A DNA stretch of 64,000 nucleotides from CBFDBF01 sp050293315 (GTDB taxonomy: Bacteria > Pseudomonadota > Gammaproteobacteria > Chromatiales > Chromatiaceae), in NCBI GenBank assembly GCA_050293315.1, contig JBNKMS010000015.1, positions 35,650 through 99,649 of the forward strand, given 5' to 3'. Of this stretch, positions 28,870 through 36,625 are shown one piece after another (the first letter of the stretch is position 1; each line of letters begins with the position of its first letter). A program made the position numbers and the translations under genes. The notes below the pieces were generated by a model, which worked only from the letters and a program-made list of their open reading frames with translations, made no database searches and was not told where the DNA came from.

Positions 28870-29394
28870 CTATCGCCTGTTACGACGCAGATAGTTTGAG
28901 CCGTTACGCGCTGGCGGTCCGTCCGGAAACAGCACCGGAGCAAGCTCCTCCAGCGCCTGTGAATAAACCTGACGTTTAAAATATATCACCTCACGTACCG
29001 GCTGCCAGTATTTTACCCATCTCCAGTGGTCAAACTCCGGCTTTGGAGAGAGGTCGAAGCGAAAATTACTCTCTTCGCACAACATCCGCAGCATGAACCA
29101 ACGCTGCTTCTGGCCAACACACAGAGGCTTTGAGTTGCGCCGTATATAGCGCTCTGGCAAGCGGTAACGCAGCCACTCTTCGGTGCTTCCCATGACCTCA
29201 ACCTGGTCTGAAGTGAGCCCCACCTCCTCCTCAAGCTCGCGAAACATCGCCTCTTCTGGGGTCTCGGATTCGTTAATACCGCCCTGAGGAAATTGCCAGG
29301 CATTAGCACCCACACGCCGCGCCAAAAACAGCTGCCGCTTATCATTACAGAGGATGATACCTACATTAGGCCTGTAACCATCAGAATCTATCAC
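28870..29394 (-). CDS. rppH: RNA pyrophosphohydrolase RppH
   Basis: Removes pyrophosphate from the 5' end of mRNA to trigger RNase E decay. The Nudix box is intact: GGINESETPEEAMFRELEEEVG. I choose the GTG at 29394, giving MIDSDGYRPNVGIILCN, the classical RppH start, with GGGAAG eight bases upstream (174 residues). An ATG at 29472 would add 26 residues (MFMLPQIGKG...) absent from the family. The neighbour ptsP supports the identity. Confidence 0.93.
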   Translation of the reverse strand: MIDSDGYRPNVGIILCNDKRQLFLARRVGANAWQFPQGGINESETPEEAMFRELEEEVGLTSDQVEVMGSTEEWLRYRLPERYIRRNSKPLCVGQKQRWFMLRMLCEESNFRFDLSPKPEFDHWRWVKYWQPVREVIYFKRQVYSQALEELAPVLFPDGPPARNGSNYLRRNRR

Positions 29395-29496
29395 GATACA
29401 AGCTTCCCTAAATCTATCCCCCAATTCTTCCACAACCGGACAACCTTTGCCAATCTGCGGTAACATAAACACTCCATATAATAGAGGGTAACAGCG

Positions 29497-30153
29497 TTGG
29501 CACTAGCGATTTTTGATCTCGATAACACCCTGCTGGCTGGTGATTCAGACTACCTGTGGGGCATGTTTCTCTGCGCCAACGGTATTGTTGACCAGGACAT
29601 CTATGAACGCGAGAACAAGCGCTTCTACCAGGAGTATAGAGAGGGAATACTGGATATATTTGAGTTTCTCCGCTTCTCTCTCAAACCCCTCAGAGACAAT
29701 GATCCTCAGCAATTGGAGCAGCTACGGGAGCGCTTCCTCAATGAGCAGATCGAGCCGATACTCCTGCCCGCAGCTATTGAGCTGATAGATAGACATAGAA
29801 ATGATGGCGATACCCTGATGATCATAACCGCCACCAACAGCTTCGTGACTGCGCCTATTGCCCAGCGTCTGGGGATAGAGCAGCTGATAGCGACCGATCC
29901 GGAGATCGTGGATGGCCGCTACACCGGCGCAGTTGCTGGCGAACCGAGCTATCGGGAAGGGAAGGTGAACCGTCTGAACCGCTGGTTGGACGAACATGGG
30001 CTTGATCTGGCAGGCAGCAGCTTCTACAGCGACTCACACAACGACATCCCACTGCTGGAGCGGGTAGACAACCCGATCGCGGTAGACCCTGACGAAGAGC
30101 TAGCCGCCTATGCAGCGTCGCGCAACTGGCCTGTTATCAGCCTCAGGGGATAG
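29497..30153 (+). CDS. HAD-IB family phosphatase (SerB/histidinol-phosphatase-like)
   Basis: 218 residues from a TTG at 29497 preceded by GAGGG. HAD motifs: FDLDNTLL (motif I, nucleophile and acid/base aspartates), IITATNS (motif II), K155 of EGKVNR, and YSDSHNDIPLLE (motif IV). The helical cap after motif I (residues 15-80) is typical of subclass IB. In Pseudomonas an equivalent gene annotated as histidinol-phosphatase lies beside rppH and ptsP, the same neighbourhood. Substrate cannot be told from sequence. Confidence 0.85.
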   Translation: MALAIFDLDNTLLAGDSDYLWGMFLCANGIVDQDIYERENKRFYQEYREGILDIFEFLRFSLKPLRDNDPQQLEQLRERFLNEQIEPILLPAAIELIDRHRNDGDTLMIITATNSFVTAPIAQRLGIEQLIATDPEIVDGRYTGAVAGEPSYREGKVNRLNRWLDEHGLDLAGSSFYSDSHNDIPLLERVDNPIAVDPDEELAAYAASRNWPVISLRG

Positions 30154-30160
30154 CCTCAAA

Positions 30161-30179
30161 CCACTTCCCCCATAAGTGG
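30161..30179. terminator. Weak convergent hairpin
   Basis: CCACTT, 7-base loop, AAGTGG, between the convergent HAD and anti-sigma genes. No T-tract, so termination is uncertain. Confidence 0.3.
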
Positions 30180-30197
30180 AAGATTAGCTCTGAAAGA

Positions 30198-30881
30198 TCA
30201 CATCTTGACCATAGATCCGACGAACACGATGTTGCTGCTTGGTTGGGTTAGCGGGGTGTTGGCTACATTCTCTATACTCACCTTAAACCGACTGCCCTCC
30301 CTAAATGCCGCCGGTATGTCCATATTCTCTGAACCGTGATGCGGAAGCACCCCTACCGGCATCAATCTGCCATCCGCATCCTCCATCCAGAGCTGGCAGA
30401 ATTTACCCTGGGGCATCTCGCTCGGGGCCACCGCCTGCACCCGAAGGAGGTTCGCATCGGCATCTGCGGCCACAATCCAGCCCGCCTGTGACCGGTCATT
30501 CATCACCACCAGCATGCGATCCATATCCCCCACACCCTGCCTTACCTGCAACAGGGTAAGGGTCAATACGACTACCGCAGCGGACGCTGCTATTCCAAGG
30601 TTGCGCCAGAAACCGAAGCTGCTCCATAGCCTGCTGCTCCTGGGTTGTCGCCCGATCCTCTGCTCCAGATCGCGCCACACCTGGGGTGGCGGCCTGACCG
30701 GCTCTACCGCCTCAAGCAGCGGGCTGAGACGCCGCTCCCAGGAGGCGACCTCAGCCTGGAGCAGGCGATCATCCAGCAGCCGAGCGGCAAATTCAGTGCG
30801 CTCACCATCTGCCATGGTACCAAGCACATATTCACCGGCCAGATCCGGGGGTGTTTGATCTCTCTGTTGCTCTGTAGTCAT
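30198..30881 (-). CDS. RskA-type membrane anti-sigma factor
   Basis: 227 residues from ATG at 30881, which overlaps the sigma factor stop (ATGA). An N-terminal cytoplasmic domain (LAGEYVLGTMADGERTEFAARL) matches the anti-sigma domain of the RskA/RsiW group without the HxxxCxxC zinc motif. One transmembrane helix (about residues 94-112) precedes a periplasmic RskA domain with GWIVAADADANLLRVQAV and FCQLWMEDADGRLMPVGVL. It would hold the cotranscribed ECF sigma factor inactive until the periplasmic domain is cleaved or released. Confidence 0.88.
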   Translation of the reverse strand: MTTEQQRDQTPPDLAGEYVLGTMADGERTEFAARLLDDRLLQAEVASWERRLSPLLEAVEPVRPPPQVWRDLEQRIGRQPRSSRLWSSFGFWRNLGIAASAAVVVLTLTLLQVRQGVGDMDRMLVVMNDRSQAGWIVAADADANLLRVQAVAPSEMPQGKFCQLWMEDADGRLMPVGVLPHHGSENMDIPAAFREGSRFKVSIENVANTPLTQPSSNIVFVGSMVKM

Positions 30882-31453
30882 GGCTCCAAACACCTACGCA
30901 ACTGCTCTAATCCACGGCGTATCCATGTCTTGACGGTCCCCAGCGGCACTCCCGTATGTTGTGCCAACTCCTTATGGGTAAACCCTCGAAAGTATGCCAG
31001 AGCGACCATCTGCCGCTGCTGCTCTTCAAGCTGCCGGAGACAGCGCTGAAGCATCATGCTTGCATCATCCTGCTGCAACTTCTCCACTGGCAGCAGTTCG
31101 ATATCGCTCTCCTCCTCCATCCTGGCCGCACTATCCGATATCACCTCACGCCGCTGCCGCCGCAGTAGATCAAGCGCATGATTGCGCGCTATGGCCATCA
31201 GCCAGGTCATCGGCAGTGCCATATAGGAACGGTAATCGCCCGCCCTGTTCCAGACCTTGACATAGACCTCCTGCAGACACTCCTGAGCCCACTCCTCTCT
31301 ACCCAATATACGTAGGATGACACCATTTAGTTTCGCTGAGGTTAGCTCATAGAGCTGGGCAAACGCCTGACGATCCTTCAGGGCGCAGGCTGCCAGCAGC
31401 TCTTGCAACTGCTGGTTGCGTCTTGCCCGTGCGCTATTCGACTCATTTGCCAT
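30878..31453 (-). CDS. ECF sigma factor (SigK-like)
   Basis: 191 residues from ATG at 31453. Sigma region 2 spans about 30-95 (FAQLYELTSAKLNGVILRIL, AQECLQEVYVKVWNRA) and region 4 about 130-188 (RQMVALAYFRGFTHKELAQHTGVPLGTVKTWIRRGLEQL). It belongs to the ECF group paired with RskA-type anti-sigma factors. An upstream in-frame start inside clpB is possible but gives an arginine-rich non-sigma tail. It lies 52 bp after the clpB stop, so clpB read-through may add to its expression, which would couple it to heat shock; this is inference. Confidence 0.9.
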   Translation of the reverse strand: MANESNSARARRNQQLQELLAACALKDRQAFAQLYELTSAKLNGVILRILGREEWAQECLQEVYVKVWNRAGDYRSYMALPMTWLMAIARNHALDLLRRQRREVISDSAARMEEESDIELLPVEKLQQDDASMMLQRCLRQLEEQQRQMVALAYFRGFTHKELAQHTGVPLGTVKTWIRRGLEQLRRCLEP

Positions 31454-31505
31454 TAGCGATACCCTGCCCACCAGCCTACGGCGGTGGTTGTCACAAGCTT
31501 TTGAC

Positions 31506-34085
31506 TCAGGCCTTACTGAACACAAGCCCGTCCGGACCGACATCAACCTTGATGGTGTCGTCTGCCATGAAGTTACCGGCCAGTATCTCCTGTGCCAGCG
31601 GGTTCTCCAACTGCTGCTGTATGGCACGCTTTAGTGGGCGGGCACCATACACCGGATCGAAACCGGCCTCCCCCAGCCTGTCAAGGGCCTGGTCCGATAC
31701 CACCAGATCAAGCCCCTGCTCCAGCATACGCTGGCGCAGATAACCCACCTGGATCGCGGCGATGGAGCGAATGTGCTCCTTCTGCAGTGGGTGGAACACC
31801 ACCACCTCGTCCAGTCGGTTGATAAACTCTGGCCGGAAATGCTCGCCCACAATCTCCATGACAGCACTCTTCATGGCGGTGTAATTTTCCTCGCCGGAGA
31901 GCTCCTGGATCTTGTGCGAGCCGAGATTCGAGGTCATGACTACCACGCAGTTGCGAAAATCTACGGTACGGCCGTGGCCGTCAGTCAAACGTCCATCATC
32001 CAGCAGCTGTAGCAGCACATTAAACACATCCGGATGCGCCTTCTCCACCTCATCCAGCAATATCACAGAGTAGGGCTTACGTCGTACTATCTCGGTAAGA
32101 TATCCACCCTCCTCATAACCGACATAGCCCGGAGGAGCCCCGATAAGACGCGCCACCGAGTGCTTCTCCATAAACTCGGACATGTCGATCCTGACCATCG
32201 CCTCCTCGGTGTCAAACAGAAATTCAGCCAGGGCCTTGCACAGCTCTGTCTTACCCACCCCTGTGGGGCCAAGAAACAGAAACGAGCCGTTGGGACGATT
32301 CGGATCGGAGAGCCCGGCCCGCGAACGGCGCACCGCATCGGCCACCACACTGACCGCCTCATCCTGACCTACCACCCGCTGGTGGATCAGACTCTCCATC
32401 TGCAGCAGCTTATCGCGTTCTCCCTCCAGCATCTTGGAGACCGGGATCCCGGTCCAGGAGGAGACCACCCGGGCAATCTCCTCTGCGGTCACGCTATTGC
32501 GCAGCAGCTGCATATCCTGCATCTCGGCCTGTGCCGCCATATCCAGCTGCTTCTCCAGCTCAGGAATACGCCCATACTGCAGCTCCGACATACGTGCCAG
32601 GTCACCGGCGCGGTTGGCCGCATCCAGTTCGGTACGCATCCGCTCCAGCTCCTCCTTTATATGGGTGGTACCCTGCACCGCAGCCTTCTCCGCCTTCCAC
32701 ACCTCCTCCAGGTCGGAGAACTCGCGCTCACAACTGGCTACCTCCGCCTCCAGGTCCTCAAGCCGGCGGCGTGAGGCGTCATCATCCTCTTTTTTTAGCG
32801 CCTCTCGCTCGATCTTAAGCTGGATCAGACGCCGGTGCAGCCGATCCATCACCTCCGGCATGGAGTCGATCTCAATGCGAATACGGCTGGCCGCCTCATC
32901 CACCAGATCGATAGCCTTGTCCGGAAGGAAACGGTCGGTGATATAGCGGTGAGAGAGCGTGGCTGCGGCCACAATCGCCGGGTCGGTGATATCTACCCCA
33001 TGGTGCACCTCATAGCGCTCCTGCAGGCCACGCAGGATAGCGATGGTGTCCTCCACCGTCGGCTCACCCACCATGACCTTCTGAAAGCGGCGCTCCAGGG
33101 CGGCGTCCTTCTCAATATATTGACGGTACTCATCCAGGGTAGTGGCGCCCACACAGTGCAGTTCGCCCCTCGCCAGGGCCGGCTTGAGCATATTACCGGC
33201 ATCCATGGCACCCTCGGCCTTACCCGCACCGACCATGGTGTGCAGTTCGTCGATAAACAGAATGATGTTACCCTCCTGCTTGGCCACATCATTCAGCACC
33301 GCCTTGAGCCTCTCTTCAAACTCACCCCGATACTTGGCCCCGGCGATCAGCGCCGCCATATCCAGGTTGAGCAGCCGCTTGTTCTTCAGCCCCTCCGGTA
33401 CCTCGCCATTGACTATACGCTGCGCCAGACCCTCAACAATAGCGGTCTTACCCACCCCAGGTTCACCGATCAATACCGGATTATTCTTGGTGCGCCGCTG
33501 CAGTACCTGGACGATGCGACGTATCTCATCATCCCGCCCGATGACCGGATCGATCTTGCCCAGCTCGGCACGCTCGGTAAGATCGACGGTATATTTCTCC
33601 AGCGCCTGACGCTGCTCTTCAGCATTAGGATCATCCACACTCTGGCCACTACGCATCTGCTCTATGGCCGCCTCCAGCTCCTCCTTGGTAACGCCTGCCT
33701 GACGCAGCAGCTCGCCCAGTTCACCCTTGTCCTCAACCGCTGCCAGGACAAACAGTTCACTGGAGATATACTGGTCCTTGCGCTGCTGCGCCAGCTTATC
33801 GGTCCGGTTCAACAGGCGGCCCAACTCATTGGAGAGGTGCAGATCACCTGCCGCTCCCTCCACTGCGGGGAGTCTATCCAGGGCGTCACCCAGACTAGAT
33901 CGCAGCTGCCTAAGATTTATATTGCCGCTATCCCCCAGCAGGTGACGCACAGTGCCGCCCTCCTGATTCAGCAGTGCCGACATCAGGTGAAGGGGTTCGA
34001 TAAATTGGTGGTCACGACCCACCGCCAGGCTCTGCGCGTCCGCCAGGGCAGCCTGAAACTTACTGGTTAAACGATCCATTCTCAT
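31506..34085 (-). CDS. clpB: ClpB disaggregase
   Basis: 859 residues from ATG at 34085 (MRMDRLTSKFQAALADAQSL), the family's normal start and length. ClpB is an AAA+ hexamer that, with DnaK, pulls proteins from aggregates. Domains: N-domain (1-145), NBD1 with Walker A GEPGVGKTA and Walker B ILFIDELH, coiled-coil middle domain (about 400-525), NBD2 with GPTGVGKTE and VILLDEVEKAH, and a C-terminal domain. A consensus heat-shock promoter lies 38-67 bp upstream. Confidence 0.97.
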   Translation of the reverse strand: MRMDRLTSKFQAALADAQSLAVGRDHQFIEPLHLMSALLNQEGGTVRHLLGDSGNINLRQLRSSLGDALDRLPAVEGAAGDLHLSNELGRLLNRTDKLAQQRKDQYISSELFVLAAVEDKGELGELLRQAGVTKEELEAAIEQMRSGQSVDDPNAEEQRQALEKYTVDLTERAELGKIDPVIGRDDEIRRIVQVLQRRTKNNPVLIGEPGVGKTAIVEGLAQRIVNGEVPEGLKNKRLLNLDMAALIAGAKYRGEFEERLKAVLNDVAKQEGNIILFIDELHTMVGAGKAEGAMDAGNMLKPALARGELHCVGATTLDEYRQYIEKDAALERRFQKVMVGEPTVEDTIAILRGLQERYEVHHGVDITDPAIVAAATLSHRYITDRFLPDKAIDLVDEAASRIRIEIDSMPEVMDRLHRRLIQLKIEREALKKEDDDASRRRLEDLEAEVASCEREFSDLEEVWKAEKAAVQGTTHIKEELERMRTELDAANRAGDLARMSELQYGRIPELEKQLDMAAQAEMQDMQLLRNSVTAEEIARVVSSWTGIPVSKMLEGERDKLLQMESLIHQRVVGQDEAVSVVADAVRRSRAGLSDPNRPNGSFLFLGPTGVGKTELCKALAEFLFDTEEAMVRIDMSEFMEKHSVARLIGAPPGYVGYEEGGYLTEIVRRKPYSVILLDEVEKAHPDVFNVLLQLLDDGRLTDGHGRTVDFRNCVVVMTSNLGSHKIQELSGEENYTAMKSAVMEIVGEHFRPEFINRLDEVVVFHPLQKEHIRSIAAIQVGYLRQRMLEQGLDLVVSDQALDRLGEAGFDPVYGARPLKRAIQQQLENPLAQEILAGNFMADDTIKVDVGPDGLVFSKA

Positions 34086-34123
34086 GGGTACTAACTCCAA
34101 ATCTGTTATTCAATTATAGAAAC

Positions 34124-34152
34124 AGATTGGGGAGATAGCCCTGAAATTCAAG
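34124..34152 (-). promoter_or_regulatory. Sigma-32 heat-shock promoter of clpB
   Basis: On the minus strand CTTGAA (34152-34147), a 14-bp spacer, then CCCCAATCT (34132-34124), nearly identical to the E. coli sigma-32 consensus CTTGAA-N11-16-CCCCATNT. It ends 38 bp before the clpB ATG. Confidence 0.9.
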
Positions 34153-34223
34153 GGAAATAGATAGGGTTGGACAGAGAGGGAGAGCTCTGGGGACTATGGC
34201 GAGGGTATATGACCCTATAAACG

Positions 34224-34251
34224 CATCACCCCGGCAGATGCCGGGGTGATG
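34224..34251 (-). terminator. Strong hairpin after the VPLPA gene
   Basis: A perfect 12-bp stem (CATCACCCCGGC / GCCGGGGTGATG) with AGAT loop, 45 bp beyond the stop of the 34297-34908 gene. The following bases on the minus strand (GCGTTTATAG) are only moderately T-rich. Confidence 0.6.
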
Positions 34252-34296
34252 GTCTTAATCTTGAGGCCTACTCCGTGGCCTTATTGTTGTTTTACT

Positions 34297-34908
34297 TTAT
34301 ACACGCCATCGCCAACCGAGGGTGAAAAAACCTATAAGTGTAGAACCGAACAGCAGTAGTGCAGGGGGCAGTGGAACCACCGTAGCCGGGAGACCCGCAA
34401 GTTGTATCTCATATTGCCCGTAATCATAGTCTGGATTGCCACCACTAATCCATGGAGCAATTTCTACCTCCATCCATGCGACACCAGCTGGTAGGGTAAG
34501 CATTTGATTATGGGCATATGTATCCTGAATATTAATACCACCAAAACTAACGGTTTCAGTATGAACAGGATTGCTCGCAGCATCATAAAAAGTGATAGTC
34601 ATTGGGTCAGCGGCCCTAAACTCCATGTACAAATCCAACTCCAGGCCCTGTGCCAGACTGAAATTGTACAGATGCGTAACAGGTGACGAAATCCATGCAG
34701 CCGCATAATTATCGTAGAATGCAGAATCCGCCATACCACTAGAGATCCATGCGGTCGTTATGGATGCAGGGGCAGGATCCAGTAACCCCATATATCCGAC
34801 ATAGTTCCCATCGCCCTCTGAGAAGGCGGCGTTGGAAGCACCGACAAAGCCAAACCACAGCAGCAAAAGCGCCAGAACTTTAACTCTTAGTGTTGTATGA
34901 ATCTTCAT
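34297..34908 (-). CDS. Secreted protein with VPLPA-type C-terminal sorting segment
   Basis: 203 residues from ATG at 34908. A signal peptide (about 1-27, VKVLALLLLWFGFVGASNA) is followed by an acidic, aromatic-rich beta-type domain (about 28-170) and ends VPLPPALLLFGSTLIGFFTLGWRWRV: a proline motif, a helix and a basic end. This tripartite tail is that of PEP-CTERM/VPLPA-CTERM proteins, recognised by exosortase-like systems and linked to exopolysaccharide. No exosortase is in the window. It is not otherwise recognised. It shares a promoter-proximal motif with the small adhesin gene at 41886-43346 and has a CRP-type palindrome upstream. Confidence 0.82.
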   Translation of the reverse strand: MKIHTTLRVKVLALLLLWFGFVGASNAAFSEGDGNYVGYMGLLDPAPASITTAWISSGMADSAFYDNYAAAWISSPVTHLYNFSLAQGLELDLYMEFRAADPMTITFYDAASNPVHTETVSFGGINIQDTYAHNQMLTLPAGVAWMEVEIAPWISGGNPDYDYGQYEIQLAGLPATVVPLPPALLLFGSTLIGFFTLGWRWRV

Positions 34909-34951
34909 AACCACTTACCCCAACCTTAATTAACCATCCCTTCTGAAAAAG

Positions 34952-34967
34952 CGTGACTCAGTTCACA
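34952..34967. promoter_or_regulatory. CRP-like site upstream of VPLPA gene
   Basis: CGTGA-CTCAGT-TCACA matches TGTGA-N6-TCACA with one mismatch. Its centre is 51 bp upstream of the ATG at 34908. It overlaps shared motif A by 5 bp. Confidence 0.45.
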
Positions 34968-34980
34968 TAACTACCTGTTT
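34963..34980 (-). promoter_or_regulatory. Shared motif A, copy 1
   Basis: Minus strand AAACAGGTAGTTATGTGA, starting 55 bp upstream of the VPLPA ATG. The small adhesin gene has AAACAGATAGTTACGCGA 50 bp upstream of its ATG: 15 of 18 bases agree and all three changes are transitions. Confidence 0.5.
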
Positions 34981-35108
34981 CGAATATTAGCTCAACTGAA
35001 ACCGAAAGACCAGAAAAAATTGCATTTATTAGCACTTTTTTCTTAGTATTTTCATCACGGTATCAGATTCTAACTAAGAGCAATTATTTGCCCAAATCGT
35101 CGCCATCA

Positions 35109-35127
35109 CATCCCCTATTTGGGTAAT
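35109..35127. promoter_or_regulatory. Shared motif B, copy 1
   Basis: CATCCCCTATTTGGGTAAT on the plus strand agrees at 17 of 19 bases with CATCGCCTGTTTGGGTAAT upstream of the small adhesin gene (43458-43476), in the same orientation. Confidence 0.45.
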
Positions 35128-35299
35128 ATATTGCGGTATATTGTGATTTTTTACCATTTTTTAAGGATCTATATTCCTATTTCGCTCCTAGGCCCGGTTA
35201 TCCTCGATTTTGTTCACTGTCACACCGAAAAAACAGCGCCTGGAGAGAGGGGCACGGGCGGAGAGGTGGTGGAATTACTATAGAATTCGCCAGTAGATG

Positions 35300-36625
35300 T
35301 TAGCGCTCGCGCAGCGCCTGCTCTTGCGCCTTGATCAACGGCTTCAGCAGATAGTCCAGCACGCTCTTCTCACCTGTAATGACATCCACCGTGGCCACCA
35401 TGCCGGGGATGATAGGTAGCTCTTCCCCACCCCTGGTGAGATTGTTGCTCTCTGTACGGACTATAACCTTGTAGAATGCCTCGCCCTTGTCATCTGTAAT
35501 GGTATCAGCGCTAATCCGCTCGACCTTGCCGTGCAGACCACCATAGACTGAAAAGTCGTAGGCGGTGAACTTGACCATGGCCTCCTGTTCAGGGCGCAGA
35601 AAGGCGATATCTGCAGGTCGGACCCGCGCCTCAATCCTTAGATTATCCTCTATAGGGATGATCTCCATCAGATCCTCACCCGGCTTGATCACCCCGCCAA
35701 CGGTACGAATCTTAAGCTCCTTCACCACCCCCTTGACCGGTGACCGTACCTCTGTACGCGCCACCTTATCCTTGGCGGCGGTGATAGACTCGCGCACCGC
35801 CTGCTCCTCGGCACGCAGACTGGTTAGCTCTCCCAGGATGCCGGACTTCTGATGCTGTCGTTTCTCTTCAACTCTCTGTCTCGCCTCGGCGATAGCAGAT
35901 TCGGCCCGCGGCAGCGCCAGCTTCAGGGTGCTGATCTCCCCCTTCAGATCATTTATCTCCCGCCGTAGTTGCAGCAGCTTCACCTTGGGGACGATCTTCT
36001 TCTCCACCAGCGGCGCAGTTATGGCCAACTCCTCGTTGGCTATACTCAGGCTCTCTTCGGCCTGGGCGATCCTGCTCTCCAGCTCCTCTTTCTCCTGCTC
36101 CCGCTGCTCCAACTGCTGCTGCAGGATGGCCAATTGGGACTCAAGCTCCGCCTGCCTGGCGCTATACAGGGCCTGCTGATCCGCTACAACCCCGTCGTTC
36201 GCCTGTTTCATATCCTCTGAATATTCCAGCGGCCTCCCCTCCGCCTCCGCCTCCAGCCGCTTGATCTCGCCCAGCAGGCTGGAATGACGCGCCTGCAATT
36301 CACCAAAGGTGGCGGCATGACCGGTATCATCGATACGCAGCACTATATCCCCAGCCTCGACAAATCCACCCTCATCAACCAACACCTCTTTGAGGATACC
36401 GCCCTCAAGGTTCTGCACGATCTGTACCTGTGAGGATGGAATCACCTTACCGTCGGCGTGGGTCACCTCATCGACAATAGCGAGCTTGGCCCAGAGCAAC
36501 GCCACCACAAAAAAGATAGCGATAGCAAAGAGCAGCAACCTGGAGCGAGGATCGGCACCCTGCAGCATGGCGGCATCCATCTCGGAGGCAAAATCGGCAT
36601 CCAGCCACTCTCTCAGTCGGATCAT
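35300..36625 (-). CDS. lapC: Type I secretion membrane fusion protein (LapC-like)
   Basis: 441 residues, HlyD family. One N-terminal transmembrane helix (about 30-50, LLLFAIAIFFVVALLWAKLA), a lipoyl/barrel part (HADGKVIPSSQVQIVQNLEGGI), a long Glu/Gln-rich coiled coil (about 115-270) and the returning lipoyl-barrel half with VKGVVKELKIRTVGGVIKPGEDLMEIIP. It bridges the inner-membrane ATPase and the TolC-type channel. The start overlaps the ATPase gene stop by 4 bp (ATGA). It belongs to the Lap exporter, given the LapG, LapD and adhesin genes nearby. Confidence 0.92.
   Translation of the reverse strand: MIRLREWLDADFASEMDAAMLQGADPRSRLLLFAIAIFFVVALLWAKLAIVDEVTHADGKVIPSSQVQIVQNLEGGILKEVLVDEGGFVEAGDIVLRIDDTGHAATFGELQARHSSLLGEIKRLEAEAEGRPLEYSEDMKQANDGVVADQQALYSARQAELESQLAILQQQLEQREQEKEELESRIAQAEESLSIANEELAITAPLVEKKIVPKVKLLQLRREINDLKGEISTLKLALPRAESAIAEARQRVEEKRQHQKSGILGELTSLRAEEQAVRESITAAKDKVARTEVRSPVKGVVKELKIRTVGGVIKPGEDLMEIIPIEDNLRIEARVRPADIAFLRPEQEAMVKFTAYDFSVYGGLHGKVERISADTITDDKGEAFYKVIVRTESNNLTRGGEELPIIPGMVATVDVITGEKSVLDYLLKPLIKAQEQALRER

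Larger units (their letters stand above)
34909..35299. other. AT-rich intergenic region
   Basis: 391 bp between the VPLPA gene and the HlyD gene, both on the minus strand, with no open frame. It holds a CRP-like palindrome (34952-34967), the shared motif A (34963-34980) and shared motif B (35109-35127). The stretch 35128-35165 is markedly AT-rich. No terminator for the exporter operon was recognised. Confidence 0.6.

Noticed and set aside
32835..34070. A 411-codon open frame antisense to clpB
   Set aside because: Composition shadow of a strongly conserved gene; no ribosome site and no recognisable domain.
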